Origin: Actinosynnema sp042752395
GTDB lineage: Bacteria > Actinomycetota > Actinomycetes > Mycobacteriales > Pseudonocardiaceae
Reading direction: 5' to 3'
Assembly: GCF_042752395.1 (NCBI RefSeq)
Contig: NZ_JBHYXZ010000002.1
Coordinates: 62,001 to 126,000, forward strand
Length of the DNA: 64,000 nt
The translations under genes were made by a program, and so were the position numbers. The notes beneath the pieces were generated by a model, which did not search any database, had not been told where the DNA came from, and worked only from the letters and a program-made list of their open reading frames with translations. Below, piece after piece: positions 1 to 11,854 of the stretch (position 1 is the stretch's first letter; the number at the start of each line of letters is the position of its first letter).

Positions 1-67
1 GCGGCGGGTGTGGCGGGCGATCCACCCCGTCATACCCGCCACCCGGTCGATGACGGGTGATCACTCA

Positions 68-118
68 TCGCCGTCATCGCCACGGTCATCGTCTCCGTCG
101 TCATCGTCATCGTCGAGG
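68..118. repeat. Short ATC/GTC trinucleotide-rich tract
   Basis: An ATC/GTC-rich simple-sequence stretch lies downstream of the thioesterase gene. Read on the minus strand one frame gives an Asp-rich tail, but that frame has no start codon before a stop. I support no gene between 1 and 147. Confidence 0.5.
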
Positions 119-147
119 TCGACCGGGGATAGGTCGGCCGGTTGCGG

Positions 148-645
148 TCACACCCCGACCGTCCTGGAGGCGACGATCGCCCGACTGCGGGCCAGGCGGT
201 GGGTGCGGCGGATCTCCGCCTCCGCACGGCGGCGGCGGTCCTCGGCGCTGTCCGGCACCACGGGCGGGACCGGCCGCGGACGGCCGTCGTGGTCCACGGC
301 CACCAGCACCACGTAGGCCGAGGCCACGTGCACCGCGGGCACCGAGCGGTCCCAACGGTCGGCGGTGACCCGCACCCCGACCTCCATCGAGGTGTTGCCG
401 GTCCAGTTGACCTGGGCGTGCAGGTGCAGCACGTCACCCACGCGCACCGGGACCAGGAACACCATCTCGTCGACCGCGACCGTCACCGACGGGCCCTCGC
501 AGTGCCGCGCCGAGACCACCCCGGCCAGCGAGTCGACCAGCTTCATCAGCACCCCGCCGTGCACGGTGCCCATCAGGTTGGTGTCGTGGTCGTCGGTGAT
601 CCGCGAGATCGTCAACCTCGACGCGGCGGTGGGCTTGCCGCTCAC
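148..645 (-). CDS. Acyl-CoA thioesterase, hotdog fold
   Basis: A 165-residue protein of the YciA/BFIT acyl-CoA thioesterase type, which hydrolyses acyl-CoA to free acid and CoA in the cytoplasm. The hotdog signature is near the N-terminus (TNLMGTVHGGVLMKLVD, residues about 22-38). The core strands DEMVFLVPVRVGD and NWTGNTSMEVGVRV follow. The tail after about residue 130 is Arg-rich and probably disordered. The GTG start overlaps the metE stop by 4 bp (GTGA), so it is translationally coupled to metE and should fall under the same cobalamin riboswitch. Substrate preference cannot be read from sequence. No link to methionine synthesis is obvious beyond shared transcription. Confidence 0.85.
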   Translation of the reverse strand: MSGKPTAASRLTISRITDDHDTNLMGTVHGGVLMKLVDSLAGVVSARHCEGPSVTVAVDEMVFLVPVRVGDVLHLHAQVNWTGNTSMEVGVRVTADRWDRSVPAVHVASAYVVLVAVDHDGRPRPVPPVVPDSAEDRRRRAEAEIRRTHRLARSRAIVASRTVGV

Positions 646-2876
646 CCCAACTCCGCCCGCACCCGCCGGGCCGCGGCAACCAGGGTGCGCAGCGCCGGTT
701 CGACCTCGCGGTAGCCGCGGGTCTTCAGGCCGCAGTCGGGGTTGACCCACAGCCGGTTTCCCGGCAGTACCCGCGCGGCGGCGGCCACCAGCTCGACGAC
801 CTCGTCCACGTCGGGTACCCGCGGCGAGTGGATGTCGTACACGCCGGGGCCCACGCCGCGGCTGAAACCGTTGGCCCGCAGGTCTTCCAGGATTTCCATC
901 TTGGACCGTGCGGCCTCGATGGTGGTCACGTCCGCACCCAGGCCGTCGATGGCGTCGATGACCTCGCCGAACTCCGAGTAGCACAGATGCGTGTGTACCT
1001 GGGTCTCCGGTGCGGCGCCGGAGGTGGCCAGGCGGAACGCGGCCACCGACCACTCCAGGTAGGCGGGTTGGTCGGCGGCGCGCAGCGGCAGCAGCTCGCG
1101 CAGCGCGGGCTCGTCGACCTGCACGATGCGGATGCCGGCGGCCTCCAGGTCGGCGACCTCGTCGCGCAGCGCCAGCGCCACCTGGTCGGCGGTGTCGGCC
1201 AGGGGCTGGTCGTCGCGGACGAACGACCACGCCAGGATCGTCACCGGCCCGGTCAGCATGCCCTTGACCGGCCGTTCGGTCAGCGATTGGGCGAAACTCG
1301 CCCACGGCACGGTGATCGGTCCGGGGCGGGTGACGTCGCCGTGCAGGATCGGCGGGCGCACGCAGCGCGAGCCGTAGGACTGCACCCAGCCGTGCTCGGT
1401 GGTGGCGAAGCCGTCCAGGTGCTCGGCGAAGTACTGCACCATGTCATTGCGCTCGGGCTCGCCGTGCACCAGCACGTCCAGCCCGATGTCCTCCTGAAGC
1501 GCGATGACACGGGCGATCTCGGCGCGCATCCGCTCGACGTACTCCGCCTGCGACAGCGCACCCGACCGCAGTTCCGCGCGAGCAGTGCGGATGTCGGCGG
1601 TTTGGGGGAACGAGCCGATGGTCGTGGTCGCCAGCGGCGGGAGGTCCAGGCGGTCTTCCTGGGCGGCGGCGCGGTGGGCGTAGGGCGCGCGTTCGCGGTC
1701 CTGCGGGCGCAGCGCGGCCAGCCGGGCCCGCACGGCCTCGTCACGGCGGGGGCTCGCGGCGGGCTCGTCGGCCTGGCCGGCCCACGCGCCGGTCACGCCC
1801 TCGCGCAGCGCGCGGCCTAGCAGCACGACCTCGCGGACCTTCTGCCTGGCGAACGCCAGCCGCGACCGCACCGCCGGGTCCAGCCCGGTCTCCGCGTCGA
1901 GGTCGTAGGGCACGTGCAGCAGCGTCGAGGAAGTCGACACCGCCACCTCGCCTGCCGAACCGAGCAGCGACACCGCCGTGGCCAGCGCCTTCCGCAGGTC
2001 GGTGCGCCACACGTTGCGGCCGTCCACCACCCCGGCCACCAGCGTCTTGTCCCGCAGCGCCGGGATGCCCGCGATCCCGTCAACCGCGCCCGCGACCAGG
2101 TCCACGCCGATCGCCTCGACGGCCGTGCCCGCCAGCACCGGCAGGGCGGGGCCGAGGCTGCCGTAGTAGCCGGTGACCAGGAGCTTCGGGCGGGCGTTGA
2201 GCGAGGCCAGCCGGGTGTAGGCCCGGCCCAGCGCGGCCAGGTCCGTTTCCGCGCGGTCGGCGGCGAAGGCCAGCTCGTCGAGCTGGACCCACACCACGCC
2301 CTGCGCCGCCAGCACAACCAGCAGCTCGGCGTAGACGTCCACCAGGTCGTCCAGCCGCGCCAGCGGGTCGGCGCCCTTGGCCAGCAGCAGGAACGTCACC
2401 GGGCCCAGCAGCACCGGCCGGGTCTCGATCCCCAGCCGGCGGGCCTGCCGGTAGTCGGCCAGCGGCTTGTCCCCGGCCAGCCGGAACACCGTGTCCGGGC
2501 CGATCTCGGGCACCAGGTAGTGGTAGTTGGTGTCGAACCACTTCGTCAGCTCCAGCGGCGGCGCCTGCGCGTCGCCCCGTGCCGCCGCGAAGTAGGAGTC
2601 CAGCTCGTGCTCGCGCCGGTAGCGGTCCGGGACCGCGCCGACGAGGAACGCCGTGTCGAGCACCTGGTCGTAGAACGAGAACGTGTTGGACGGGATCGAG
2701 TCCAGCCCGGCGTCGCGCAACTCCCGCCACGTTGCCGCGCGCAGGTCGGCAGCGGTGGCGAGCAGGGTGTCCCGGTCGGTCCTCCCCGCCCAGTACGCCT
2801 CCACGGCGCGCTTGAGTTCCCGATGGGGACCGATCCTCGGATATCCGAGCACGGTGGCGCCGATACCGCTGGTCAC
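642..2876 (-). CDS. metE: Cobalamin-independent methionine synthase MetE
   Basis: A 744-residue MetE, about the usual length, transferring a methyl group from 5-methyltetrahydropteroyl-triglutamate to homocysteine without B12. The N-terminus VTSGIGATVLGYPRIGPHRE is typical. The catalytic half carries the zinc ligands in VHTHLCYSEF and NPDCGLKTRG. The GTG start at 2876 is chosen because AGGAGAG lies 6 bases upstream; the longer open frame runs back into the riboswitch. A cobalamin riboswitch precedes it on the same strand. A 7-base segment (2968-2974) is complementary to the bases at 2886-2892 that include the Shine-Dalgarno region, which suggests control of translation initiation. Confidence 0.95.
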   Translation of the reverse strand: MTSGIGATVLGYPRIGPHRELKRAVEAYWAGRTDRDTLLATAADLRAATWRELRDAGLDSIPSNTFSFYDQVLDTAFLVGAVPDRYRREHELDSYFAAARGDAQAPPLELTKWFDTNYHYLVPEIGPDTVFRLAGDKPLADYRQARRLGIETRPVLLGPVTFLLLAKGADPLARLDDLVDVYAELLVVLAAQGVVWVQLDELAFAADRAETDLAALGRAYTRLASLNARPKLLVTGYYGSLGPALPVLAGTAVEAIGVDLVAGAVDGIAGIPALRDKTLVAGVVDGRNVWRTDLRKALATAVSLLGSAGEVAVSTSSTLLHVPYDLDAETGLDPAVRSRLAFARQKVREVVLLGRALREGVTGAWAGQADEPAASPRRDEAVRARLAALRPQDRERAPYAHRAAAQEDRLDLPPLATTTIGSFPQTADIRTARAELRSGALSQAEYVERMRAEIARVIALQEDIGLDVLVHGEPERNDMVQYFAEHLDGFATTEHGWVQSYGSRCVRPPILHGDVTRPGPITVPWASFAQSLTERPVKGMLTGPVTILAWSFVRDDQPLADTADQVALALRDEVADLEAAGIRIVQVDEPALRELLPLRAADQPAYLEWSVAAFRLATSGAAPETQVHTHLCYSEFGEVIDAIDGLGADVTTIEAARSKMEILEDLRANGFSRGVGPGVYDIHSPRVPDVDEVVELVAAAARVLPGNRLWVNPDCGLKTRGYREVEPALRTLVAAARRVRAELG

Positions 2877-3009
2877 AAGCTCTCTCCTCGCGAGCGTGCG
2901 TGAAGTCCGGTCGCTGTCACGGGCACGCTTCGCGGGCGGCACTCGGCCGCGTCCGCGCGAGCCCTCCCGCGAGGCTCCCGGACACCGCGTACCCGGTGGG
3001 TGCGCGGAC

Positions 3010-3205
3010 CGGTGGCAGGTCTTCGGACTCACGGGCGTCGAACCCACTCCTACCGGCCGTCGCTTCCCACGCGGAGCGCGCAGTGCTTGGTTGACGGCTT
3101 TCGTTCCCGTTCACCGCTGCGGGGCAGTCCCGGATTCGCACCGGGTTCCCTCTTGCCTCGCCTCCGCCGTCACCGACGCGGGCGAACCACCAGCGACGGC
3201 AGCGT
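3010..3205 (-). promoter_or_regulatory. Cobalamin riboswitch upstream of metE
   Basis: Read on the minus strand this has the B12-box region: GAGGCAAGAGGGAACCCGG, then GTGCGAATCCGGGACTGCCC, GCAGCGGTGA, and the closing GAGTCCGAAGACCTGCC. These are conserved elements of the cobalamin aptamer. It ends about 135 nt before metE. The following leader contains CCTCGCG, which can pair with CGCGAGG at the metE ribosome site. B12 binding would be expected to repress metE. Confidence 0.93.
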
Positions 3206-3374
3206 AGCGCACCGCGGGAACACCGCTCAGAATCCGGGAACCGCCTGGTGCGCATCGGTGATGCGTGAGCGGTGCCCTCCTCGTCCGGGAACGGGCTGCT
3301 GTTTGAAGGATGAACCCCGAGAGCGGGCCGGCGCAGCGGACACGTGTCCATGTGGGGGTGGGTTGCGCGGCGAT

Positions 3375-3387
3375 CTACAACATGTAG
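3375..3387 (+). promoter_or_regulatory. Candidate NrdR box / nrdAB promoter
   Basis: CTACA-ACA-TGTAG is a perfect inverted repeat that continues into GTGT, resembling one NrdR box. It overlaps a possible promoter (TTGCGC at 3363, 16-bp spacer, TAGTGT at 3385) just upstream of the nrd riboswitch. A second box, usual for NrdR, was not clearly seen. Confidence 0.4.
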
Positions 3388-3586
3388 TGTTCCCGCCGTC
3401 GATGGTTCCGACGCCCTCCGAGGGCCGAGGAGGCAAGAGGGAACCCGGTGCGAATCCGGGACTGCCCCGCAGCGGTGAGTGGGAACGACCGCCGTCACGA
3501 AGCACTGCGCGTCACGCGTGGGAAGCGACGGCCAGTAGGTCCGGTGTCAGCCGGGTGTCCGCGAGTCCGAAGACCTGCCGTCGGTG
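3384..3586 (+). promoter_or_regulatory. Cobalamin riboswitch upstream of nrdAB
   Basis: Contains GAGGCAAGAGGGAACCCGG, GTGCGAATCCGGGACTGCCC, GCAGCGGTGAGTGGGAACGA and the 3' end GAGTCCGAAGACCTGCC. The core is nearly identical to the divergent metE aptamer. The leader then has CCTCGTG (3618-3624), able to pair with CGCGAGG (3702-3708) at the nrdA ribosome site. A B12 riboswitch on nrdAB is known from Streptomyces, where it represses the class I enzyme when B12-dependent NrdJ can work. Confidence 0.93.
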
Positions 3587-3716
3587 CGCGCGCCGGCCGG
3601 CGTGCGCGTGTCCGGGGCCTCGTGGGCGGGCCGACACGGATCAGCGTGCCGTCGCGCACGCGCTCTGTGGCACCCCCGCGTGCTCCGGGCCGCTCCAGGC
3701 TCGCGAGGAGAGGGCT

Positions 3717-6679
<2,963 letters not shown>

Positions 6680-6683
<4 letters not shown>

Positions 6684-7750
6684 CCACGGATATCCCCGAC
6701 ACCACCGGTCTCGGCGCGATCGACCGCGACGGCGGCCGGGTGCACGTCGACGACAAGGCGATGATCAACGCACGGGCCGACGTCAACCAGCTCCTGCCGC
6801 TGAAGTACCACTGGGCGTGGGAGAAGTACCTCGCCGGCTGCGCCAACCACTGGATGCCCACCGAGGTCTCCATGCAGGCCGACATCGCCCTGTGGCGCTC
6901 CCCCACCGGCCTCACCGACGACGAACGGCACGCCATCAAGCGCAACCTCGGGTTCTTCGCCACCTCGGAGTCGCTGGTGGCAAACAATGTCGTGCTCGCC
7001 GTCTACCGGAACCTCACCAACCCCGAGTGCCGCCAGTACCTGCTGCGCCAGGCGTTCGAGGAGGCCGTGCACACCCACACCTTCCAGTACATCTGCACCT
7101 CGCTGGGCTTGGACGAGGGCGAGTTGTTCAACATGTACCGGGAAGTCCCCTCCATCACCGACAAGGCCGCCTGGGCGCTCCAGTACACCCAGCACCTGGA
7201 GGACCCCGCGTTCCGCACCGGCACCCCGGAAAACGACCAGGCGTTCCTGCGCGATCTGATCGCGTTCTACGTGGTGTTCGAGGGCATGTGGTTCTACACC
7301 GGCTTCGCCCAGATCCTCTCGTTCGGCCGCCGCAACAAGATGGTCGGCGTCGCCGAGCAGTACCAGTACATCCTGCGCGACGAGTCCATCCACCTCAACT
7401 TCGGCATCGACGCGATCAACCAGATCAAGGTCGAGAACCCCGGGCTGTGGACCGGGGCGTTCCAGGCCGAGGTCCGCACCATGCTGGGTGAGGCCTGCGA
7501 GCTGGAAGTGGCCTACGGCCGCGACACCATGCCCAACGGGCTGCTCGGCCTCAACGCCGACCAGTGCGAGCAGTACATGCGCTTCATCACCAACCGCCGC
7601 TGCGCCCAACTCGGCCTCACCCCCGTCTTCGGCCCCACCGACAACCCCTTCCCCTGGATGTCGGAGGCCATCGACCTGCGCAAGGAGAAGAACTTCTTCG
7701 AGACGCGGGTAACGGAGTACGCCTCCGGCAGCACCCTCGACTGGGACTGA
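6680..7750 (+). CDS. nrdB: Ribonucleotide reductase small subunit, class Ia (NrdB)
   Basis: A 356-residue radical-generating subunit that partners NrdA. It has the ferritin-like carboxylate and histidine ligand blocks, including EEAVHTHTFQYI and DESIHLNFGIDAI, with EGMWFYTGFAQI between them. The GTG start overlaps the nrdA TGA by 4 bp, so the pair is translationally coupled and shares the riboswitch. No separate regulator gene such as nrdS follows; a strong hairpin terminator comes next. Confidence 0.95.
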
Positions 7751-7756
7751 CCCGCC

Positions 7757-7785
7757 GGCCGGGTCGCGCCGGACGCGACCCGGCC
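7757..7785 (+). terminator. Hairpin terminator after nrdB
   Basis: A perfect 12-bp stem, GGCCGGGTCGCG / CGCGACCCGGCC, with a 5-nt loop, begins 6 bp after the nrdB stop. A CT-rich run follows. Confidence 0.8.
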
Positions 7786-7841
7786 CTGCCTTCTTCCCCT
7801 CCCCGAGGGGCGTCCCACCCTGCCCGCACGAAGGACACACC

Positions 7842-9041
7842 GTGCACTCCACCCTCACCCGGCTGCGCGCCGGCACAACGCTTCTTGGCCCCGCGTTCGT
7901 CGCCGCCATCGCCTACGTCGACCCCGGCAACGTCGCCACCAACACCGCCGCTGGCGCGCGCTACGAATACCTGCTCGTGTGGGTGCTCGTGGCGGCCAAC
8001 GTGATGGCCGGCCTCGTGCAGTACCTCTCGGCCAAGCTCGGCCTGGTCACCGGTCGGTCCCTGCCCGAGATCCTGCGCGACCGGCTGCCCCGACCGCTGC
8101 GCCTGGCCTACTGGGGCCAGGCCGAGGTCGTCGCCATGGCCACCGACCTGGCCGAGGTTCTCGGCGGCGCCATCGCGCTGAACCTGCTGTTCGACCTGCC
8201 TCTGCCGGTGGGCGGTGTCATCACCGGTGTGGTGTCCACCGCCCTGCTGATGGTGCAGGACCGACGCGGCCAACAGCCGTTCGAGCGGGTCATCACGACG
8301 ATGCTGGCGGTGATCGCCGTCGGCTTCGCCGCCGGTCTGCTCGTGTCCCCACCGGAGAGCGAGGCCCTGCGCGGCCTCGCCCCCCGCTTTGCCGACTCCG
8401 ACAGCGTGCTGCTGGCCGCCGGGATGCTCGGCGCCACCGTCATGCCCCACGCCGTCTACCTGCACTCCGCCCTGGCCCGCGACCGCCACGGCCGCGCGCC
8501 CCACCTGCTGGCCGCCACCCGGGTCGACGTCACCGTGGCGATGGTCCTGGCCGGTGCGGTGAACACCGCCATGCTCCTCGTCGCCGCCTCGGCTTTGGCC
8601 GGCCACGAGGGCGTGGACAGCCTGGACGGCGTGCACGCCGCGATCGGGGCCGAGCTCGGCGGCGGTGTCGCCTTGTTGTTCGCCGTGGGGCTGCTCGCCT
8701 CCGGTTTCGCCTCCACCGCCGTGGGCTGCTACTCCGGCGCGGTCGTCCTGGACGGTCTGCTCAAGGTCCGCGTGCCCCTGTCGACCCGACGCGTGGTCAC
8801 GCTCGTGCCCGCGCTCGTCGTGCTGGGCGCGGGCGTGGACCCGACGTTCGCACTGGTGCTCTCGCAGGTGGTGCTGTCCTTCGGCATCCCCTTCGCCCTG
8901 GTCCCGCTGGTCCGGCTGACCGCCAGTCGCACGCTGATGGGCGTCCACGTCAACCACCGGGCCGTCACCACCGCCGCAGTTCTCGTCGCCACCGCGGTGA
9001 TCGCGCTGAACACGGCACTGATCTACCTGACCGTGCGATGA
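7842..9041 (+). CDS. mntH: Nramp-family Mn2+/divalent metal transporter
   Basis: A 399-residue inner-membrane proton-coupled metal importer with about 11 hydrophobic segments. The Nramp metal-site motif DPGN is at residues 27-30, and the TM6 motif appears as MPHAVYLHSAL. The GTG start follows GAAGGACACACC. It lies behind the nrdB terminator, so it is probably a separate unit despite the short gap. No Mn/Fe operator was recognised upstream. Mn2+ is the usual substrate of bacterial members with this TM6 motif. Confidence 0.9.
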   Translation: MHSTLTRLRAGTTLLGPAFVAAIAYVDPGNVATNTAAGARYEYLLVWVLVAANVMAGLVQYLSAKLGLVTGRSLPEILRDRLPRPLRLAYWGQAEVVAMATDLAEVLGGAIALNLLFDLPLPVGGVITGVVSTALLMVQDRRGQQPFERVITTMLAVIAVGFAAGLLVSPPESEALRGLAPRFADSDSVLLAAGMLGATVMPHAVYLHSALARDRHGRAPHLLAATRVDVTVAMVLAGAVNTAMLLVAASALAGHEGVDSLDGVHAAIGAELGGGVALLFAVGLLASGFASTAVGCYSGAVVLDGLLKVRVPLSTRRVVTLVPALVVLGAGVDPTFALVLSQVVLSFGIPFALVPLVRLTASRTLMGVHVNHRAVTTAAVLVATAVIALNTALIYLTVR

Positions 9042-9093
9042 GTAAGCCGTTCGACTCCTGACGATGACCCACCACCACAGTGAAGCGCGTCAC

Positions 9094-9122
9094 AGGAACT
9101 GCTGCGCTGTCGCGTGCGACTA
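9094..9122 (+). promoter_or_regulatory. SigC-type promoter P1 (FhuF-like gene)
   Basis: AGGAACT, 16-bp spacer, CGACTA. It matches the 13-member window motif except for the first base and lies about 90 bp upstream of the FhuF-like start codon. Confidence 0.65.
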
Positions 9123-9212
9123 CCTGAACGGAGACCCATTCGTCTGCGATTCACCTGGAACAACAGCACTAGCCGCCGCCGGTCAAAGCCACTACCCGAC
9201 CTGGAGGCACCT

Positions 9213-9950
9213 GTGAGGCCCGTCAGTTCGTCACCGCCTGATGCGGTGGCCGGTTTTCCGCGGGCGCTGCCTACCGGAGCGCAGCCGATCGGGCGCACCG
9301 AGGTCACCGCAGCGCTGGCGGCTGCGGCGACGATCAGCCCGGACTGCGCGGTCGACCAGGACCACACCGGCGAGCCGCTGCACTCGCTGCACACCGATCC
9401 CGCCGCCGTGACCGAGGCCGTGCGACGGGTCGGCGCGAGGTTCGAGGCCGCCGAGGCCCGTGTGGCCGCGTCGACCCTGCAATTCCTGGTGGCGCACCGG
9501 CTGTGGTCGGTCACCCTCGGCGCGCTGGCCGGCGGCGGGGTCGTGCCCGACCTGGACCGGCTGCGGTACCGCGTCGACGAGGATGGCTCCGTACGGCTGT
9601 CCCTGCCCGACCCGGGCGGGTGGATCACGAGCGGCGACCCCGCGCCGCTGTTGGTGCGCGTCGTGGTCGAGGAGCAGCTGGTGCCGTTCCACCGCGGGCT
9701 GCGCGCCGTGGTCAAGGTCGCCGACGGGCTGCTGCGGGGCAACGCCGCCGCGGCCCTGCGCAGCGCCCTGCGGCCACTGCCCGCCGACCTCGGCGCACTC
9801 GGGGACCGCCTGCTCACCACCCCGCTGCTGCGCGGCGCGCTGTCCTCCGACGGCATCCGCCGCAGCTGCTGCCTGTTCTACCGCACGCCCACCGGCCACA
9901 CGTGCCGCGCCTGCCCGCTCGTCGGCGCTGCGGTCACTGTGAGGCGTTAG
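9213..9950 (+). CDS. FhuF-like (2Fe-2S) metallophore reductase
   Basis: A 245-residue protein whose C-terminus, RRSCCLFYRTPTGHTCRACP, gives the CC-x10-CxxC ligand set of the FhuF ferric-siderophore reductase family. Such proteins reduce chelated metal in the cytoplasm so it can be released. The GTG at 9213 is preferred because GGAGG lies 5 bases upstream. A longer open frame to 9114 would begin inside promoter P1. In this context it could reduce Fe(III) or Cu(II) bound to the imported chelator. The metal is not shown by sequence. Confidence 0.8.
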   Translation: MRPVSSSPPDAVAGFPRALPTGAQPIGRTEVTAALAAAATISPDCAVDQDHTGEPLHSLHTDPAAVTEAVRRVGARFEAAEARVAASTLQFLVAHRLWSVTLGALAGGGVVPDLDRLRYRVDEDGSVRLSLPDPGGWITSGDPAPLLVRVVVEEQLVPFHRGLRAVVKVADGLLRGNAAAALRSALRPLPADLGALGDRLLTTPLLRGALSSDGIRRSCCLFYRTPTGHTCRACPLVGAAVTVRR

Positions 9951-10011
9951 TTCGCCGCACGTGCTCGCTGGACAACTCCCCGAGCGATCCTGGCGGCGGG
10001 CGTGGGCCGGG

Positions 10012-10619
10012 TCAGCGCGTCGACCGTCGAAGGCGGGGCAGGAAGCGGCCGGTGGCGGCGGTGTAGTTGCGGTAGTCCGCACCGTGCAGGGCCAGCAGGT
10101 GGGGTTCCTCGACGGTGCGGACCTGGAGGTGCACGGCGGTGACCAGGGCGGCCAGGGCCAGCAGCGACAGCGGGTCACCCGCAGTGAGGGCCAGTCCGAC
10201 GGCGGTGGCGGTCATGGCGGTGAAGACGGGTTTCGGACTTGGGCGAACAGCCCGTCGCGCACCAGCGCGGTGGGCTCGTCGGGATCGACGCCGACCCGCC
10301 AGGCTGCGCCCATCGCACGCTGGGCGGCCAGGGTCGCGGCGATCCCGACCACGGCGAGCACCACGCCGACCACGTCCAGGGCTCGGTGCTCCAGCACGGC
10401 CAGCGGGGCGAGCACGCCCGCCACCTGCAACAGCGGTCCGAGCAGTCCGGCGACCAGGGCGGCGGCGAACAGCACCCCGCCCCACCACGATGCCGAGCCG
10501 GGCCGCCCGCTCAGGCCCCGGAACCCGGTTGAGCCGGTGCGCCGATGGTGCAGCACGGTGCGCACACCGAACGCGAGCAGCAGATAGAGCAGGCACAACA
10601 GCAGTGCCACGGCGGCCAC
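10012..10619 (-). pseudogene. Isoprenylcysteine carboxyl methyltransferase-like membrane protein, frameshifted
   Basis: Two minus-strand frames together make one ICMT/phospholipid methyltransferase-type membrane enzyme. Residues from GTG 10619 run to GLFAQVRNP. After one missing base the other frame continues as FTAMTATAVGLAL and then EEPHLLALHGADYRNYTAATGRFLP, the conserved family C-terminus. Insertion of one base between 10226 and 10227 (CCCG_TCTTC becoming CCCGATCTTC) restores RNPIFTAM. It is divergent from cmtR. The break could be real or a sequencing error. Confidence 0.75.
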
Positions 10620-10663
10620 GACCCGGCCCCTTCCCGACGGTCAACGATTCAGCCGAGACTGTA

Positions 10664-10681
10664 ATACAGCACTCGCTGTAT
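10664..10681. promoter_or_regulatory. Candidate CmtR operator
   Basis: A perfect inverted repeat ATACAGC-ACTC-GCTGTAT ends 10 bp before the cmtR ATG and faces the divergent methyltransferase gene. Position and symmetry fit an ArsR-family operator for autoregulation. Confidence 0.6.
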
Positions 10682-10691
10682 GGTTGCGGGC

Positions 10692-11051
10692 ATGGTGAAG
10701 TGTGAGACGCGGGAGGACGCGCTGGCCCGGCTGGGCAAGGCGCTGGCCGACCCGACCCGCTGCCGCATCCTCGTCGCCCTGCTCGACGGCATCAGCTACC
10801 CCGCCCAGCTCGCCGACCACCTCGGACTGACCCGCTCCAACGTGTCCAACCACCTGTCCTGCCTGCGCGGCTGCGGCCTGGTCGTCGCCACCTACGAAGG
10901 ACGCCAGGTCCACTACGCCCTGGCCGACGCCCACCTCACGCGGGCACTGGGCGAGTTGGTCAAGGTCGTGCTCGCCGTGGACACCTCCGAGCCCTGCCTC
11001 GACGACGAGCGACCGGCGGCCGCCGCGACCACCGCGAAGGCGGGCAGATGA
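10692..11051 (+). CDS. cmtR: Cd/Pb-sensing ArsR-family repressor CmtR
   Basis: A 119-residue winged-helix repressor. It is strikingly like mycobacterial CmtR as I recall it (DPTRCRILVALLDG, LTRSNVSNHLSCLRGCGL, VVATYEGRQV). The CmtR metal ligands fall at exactly the known numbers when ATG 10692 is used: C57 and C61 in the recognition helix and C102 in the tail (EPC). Metal binding should release DNA. It overlaps the CDF transporter gene by 4 bp (ATGA), forming a two-gene metal-efflux operon. A longer start at 10680 would sit in the operator. Confidence 0.92.
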   Translation: MVKCETREDALARLGKALADPTRCRILVALLDGISYPAQLADHLGLTRSNVSNHLSCLRGCGLVVATYEGRQVHYALADAHLTRALGELVKVVLAVDTSEPCLDDERPAAAATTAKAGR

Positions 11052-11782
11052 ACGCCGAGCACGGCCGAATCGACCTGTCGTTGACCGCGCCGTCCGCTGC
11101 GGCGCCGGCGTCCGCCCCGACCGGGGGCGACGGGTGCGCGGACGGGTGCTGCGCGACCGGGACCACTACCGAGTCGACGGTGGACCCGCGGCGGCGGGCG
11201 GTGCTCACCCGACGGGTGCGGCTGCTGGTCGCCGCGACGATCACCTACAACGTCATCGAGGCCATCGTCGCGATCACCGCCGGGACGATCGCCTCCTCCA
11301 CCGCGCTGATCGGCTTCGGCCTGGACTCCGTCATCGAGGTCGCCTCCGCCACCGCGGTGGCCTGGCAGTTCTCCGGCGCCGACCCAGCCAAGCGCGAGAA
11401 GGCGGCGTTGAAGGTCATCGCGGTGTCGTTCTTCGCCCTGGCCGCCTACGTCACCGTCGAGTCCGTGCGCGCCCTGTTCGGCGCCGCCGAGGCCGACCAC
11501 TCCACGGTGGGCATCGTGCTGGCGGCGGTGTCATTGCTGGTCATGCCGTTCCTGTCGGTCGCGCAGCGCCGCGCCGGACGGGAACTGGGGTCGGTCAGCG
11601 CGGTCGCGGACTCCAAGCAGACGCTGCTGTGCACCTACCTGTCCGGCGTGTTGCTGGTCGGTCTCGTGCTCAACTCGCTGTTCGGCTGGTCCTGGGCCGA
11701 TCCGCTGGTCGCCCTGGTGATCGCCGCCGTCGCGGTCAAGGAAGGACGCGAAGCCTGGCGCGGCGAGCACTGCGGCTGCTGA
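11048..11782 (+). CDS. Cation diffusion facilitator (CDF) metal efflux transporter
   Basis: A 244-residue membrane protein with a Cys-rich N-terminal tail (GCADGCCATG) and a C-terminal EHCGC. Between them are hydrophobic segments with the CDF-type metal-site stretch STALIGFGLDSVIEVAS. It exports divalent cations. With CmtR upstream, cadmium or lead is the likely inducer and the transported ion may be Cd or Zn. The ATG overlaps the cmtR stop. It lacks a long cytoplasmic domain, as in the shorter CDF-like group. Confidence 0.85.
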   Translation: MNAEHGRIDLSLTAPSAAAPASAPTGGDGCADGCCATGTTTESTVDPRRRAVLTRRVRLLVAATITYNVIEAIVAITAGTIASSTALIGFGLDSVIEVASATAVAWQFSGADPAKREKAALKVIAVSFFALAAYVTVESVRALFGAAEADHSTVGIVLAAVSLLVMPFLSVAQRRAGRELGSVSAVADSKQTLLCTYLSGVLLVGLVLNSLFGWSWADPLVALVIAAVAVKEGREAWRGEHCGC

Positions 11783-11854
11783 CCTACTTCACATCACCCG
11801 ATGTCACATGGATCTCGACGCGTCCGGGTCGGCGGTGTGGTCGACCATGGCGAC

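Noticed and set aside
828..1820. Long open frame on the plus strand opposite metE
   Set aside because: It is a high-GC antisense shadow; MetE is unambiguous on the other strand.
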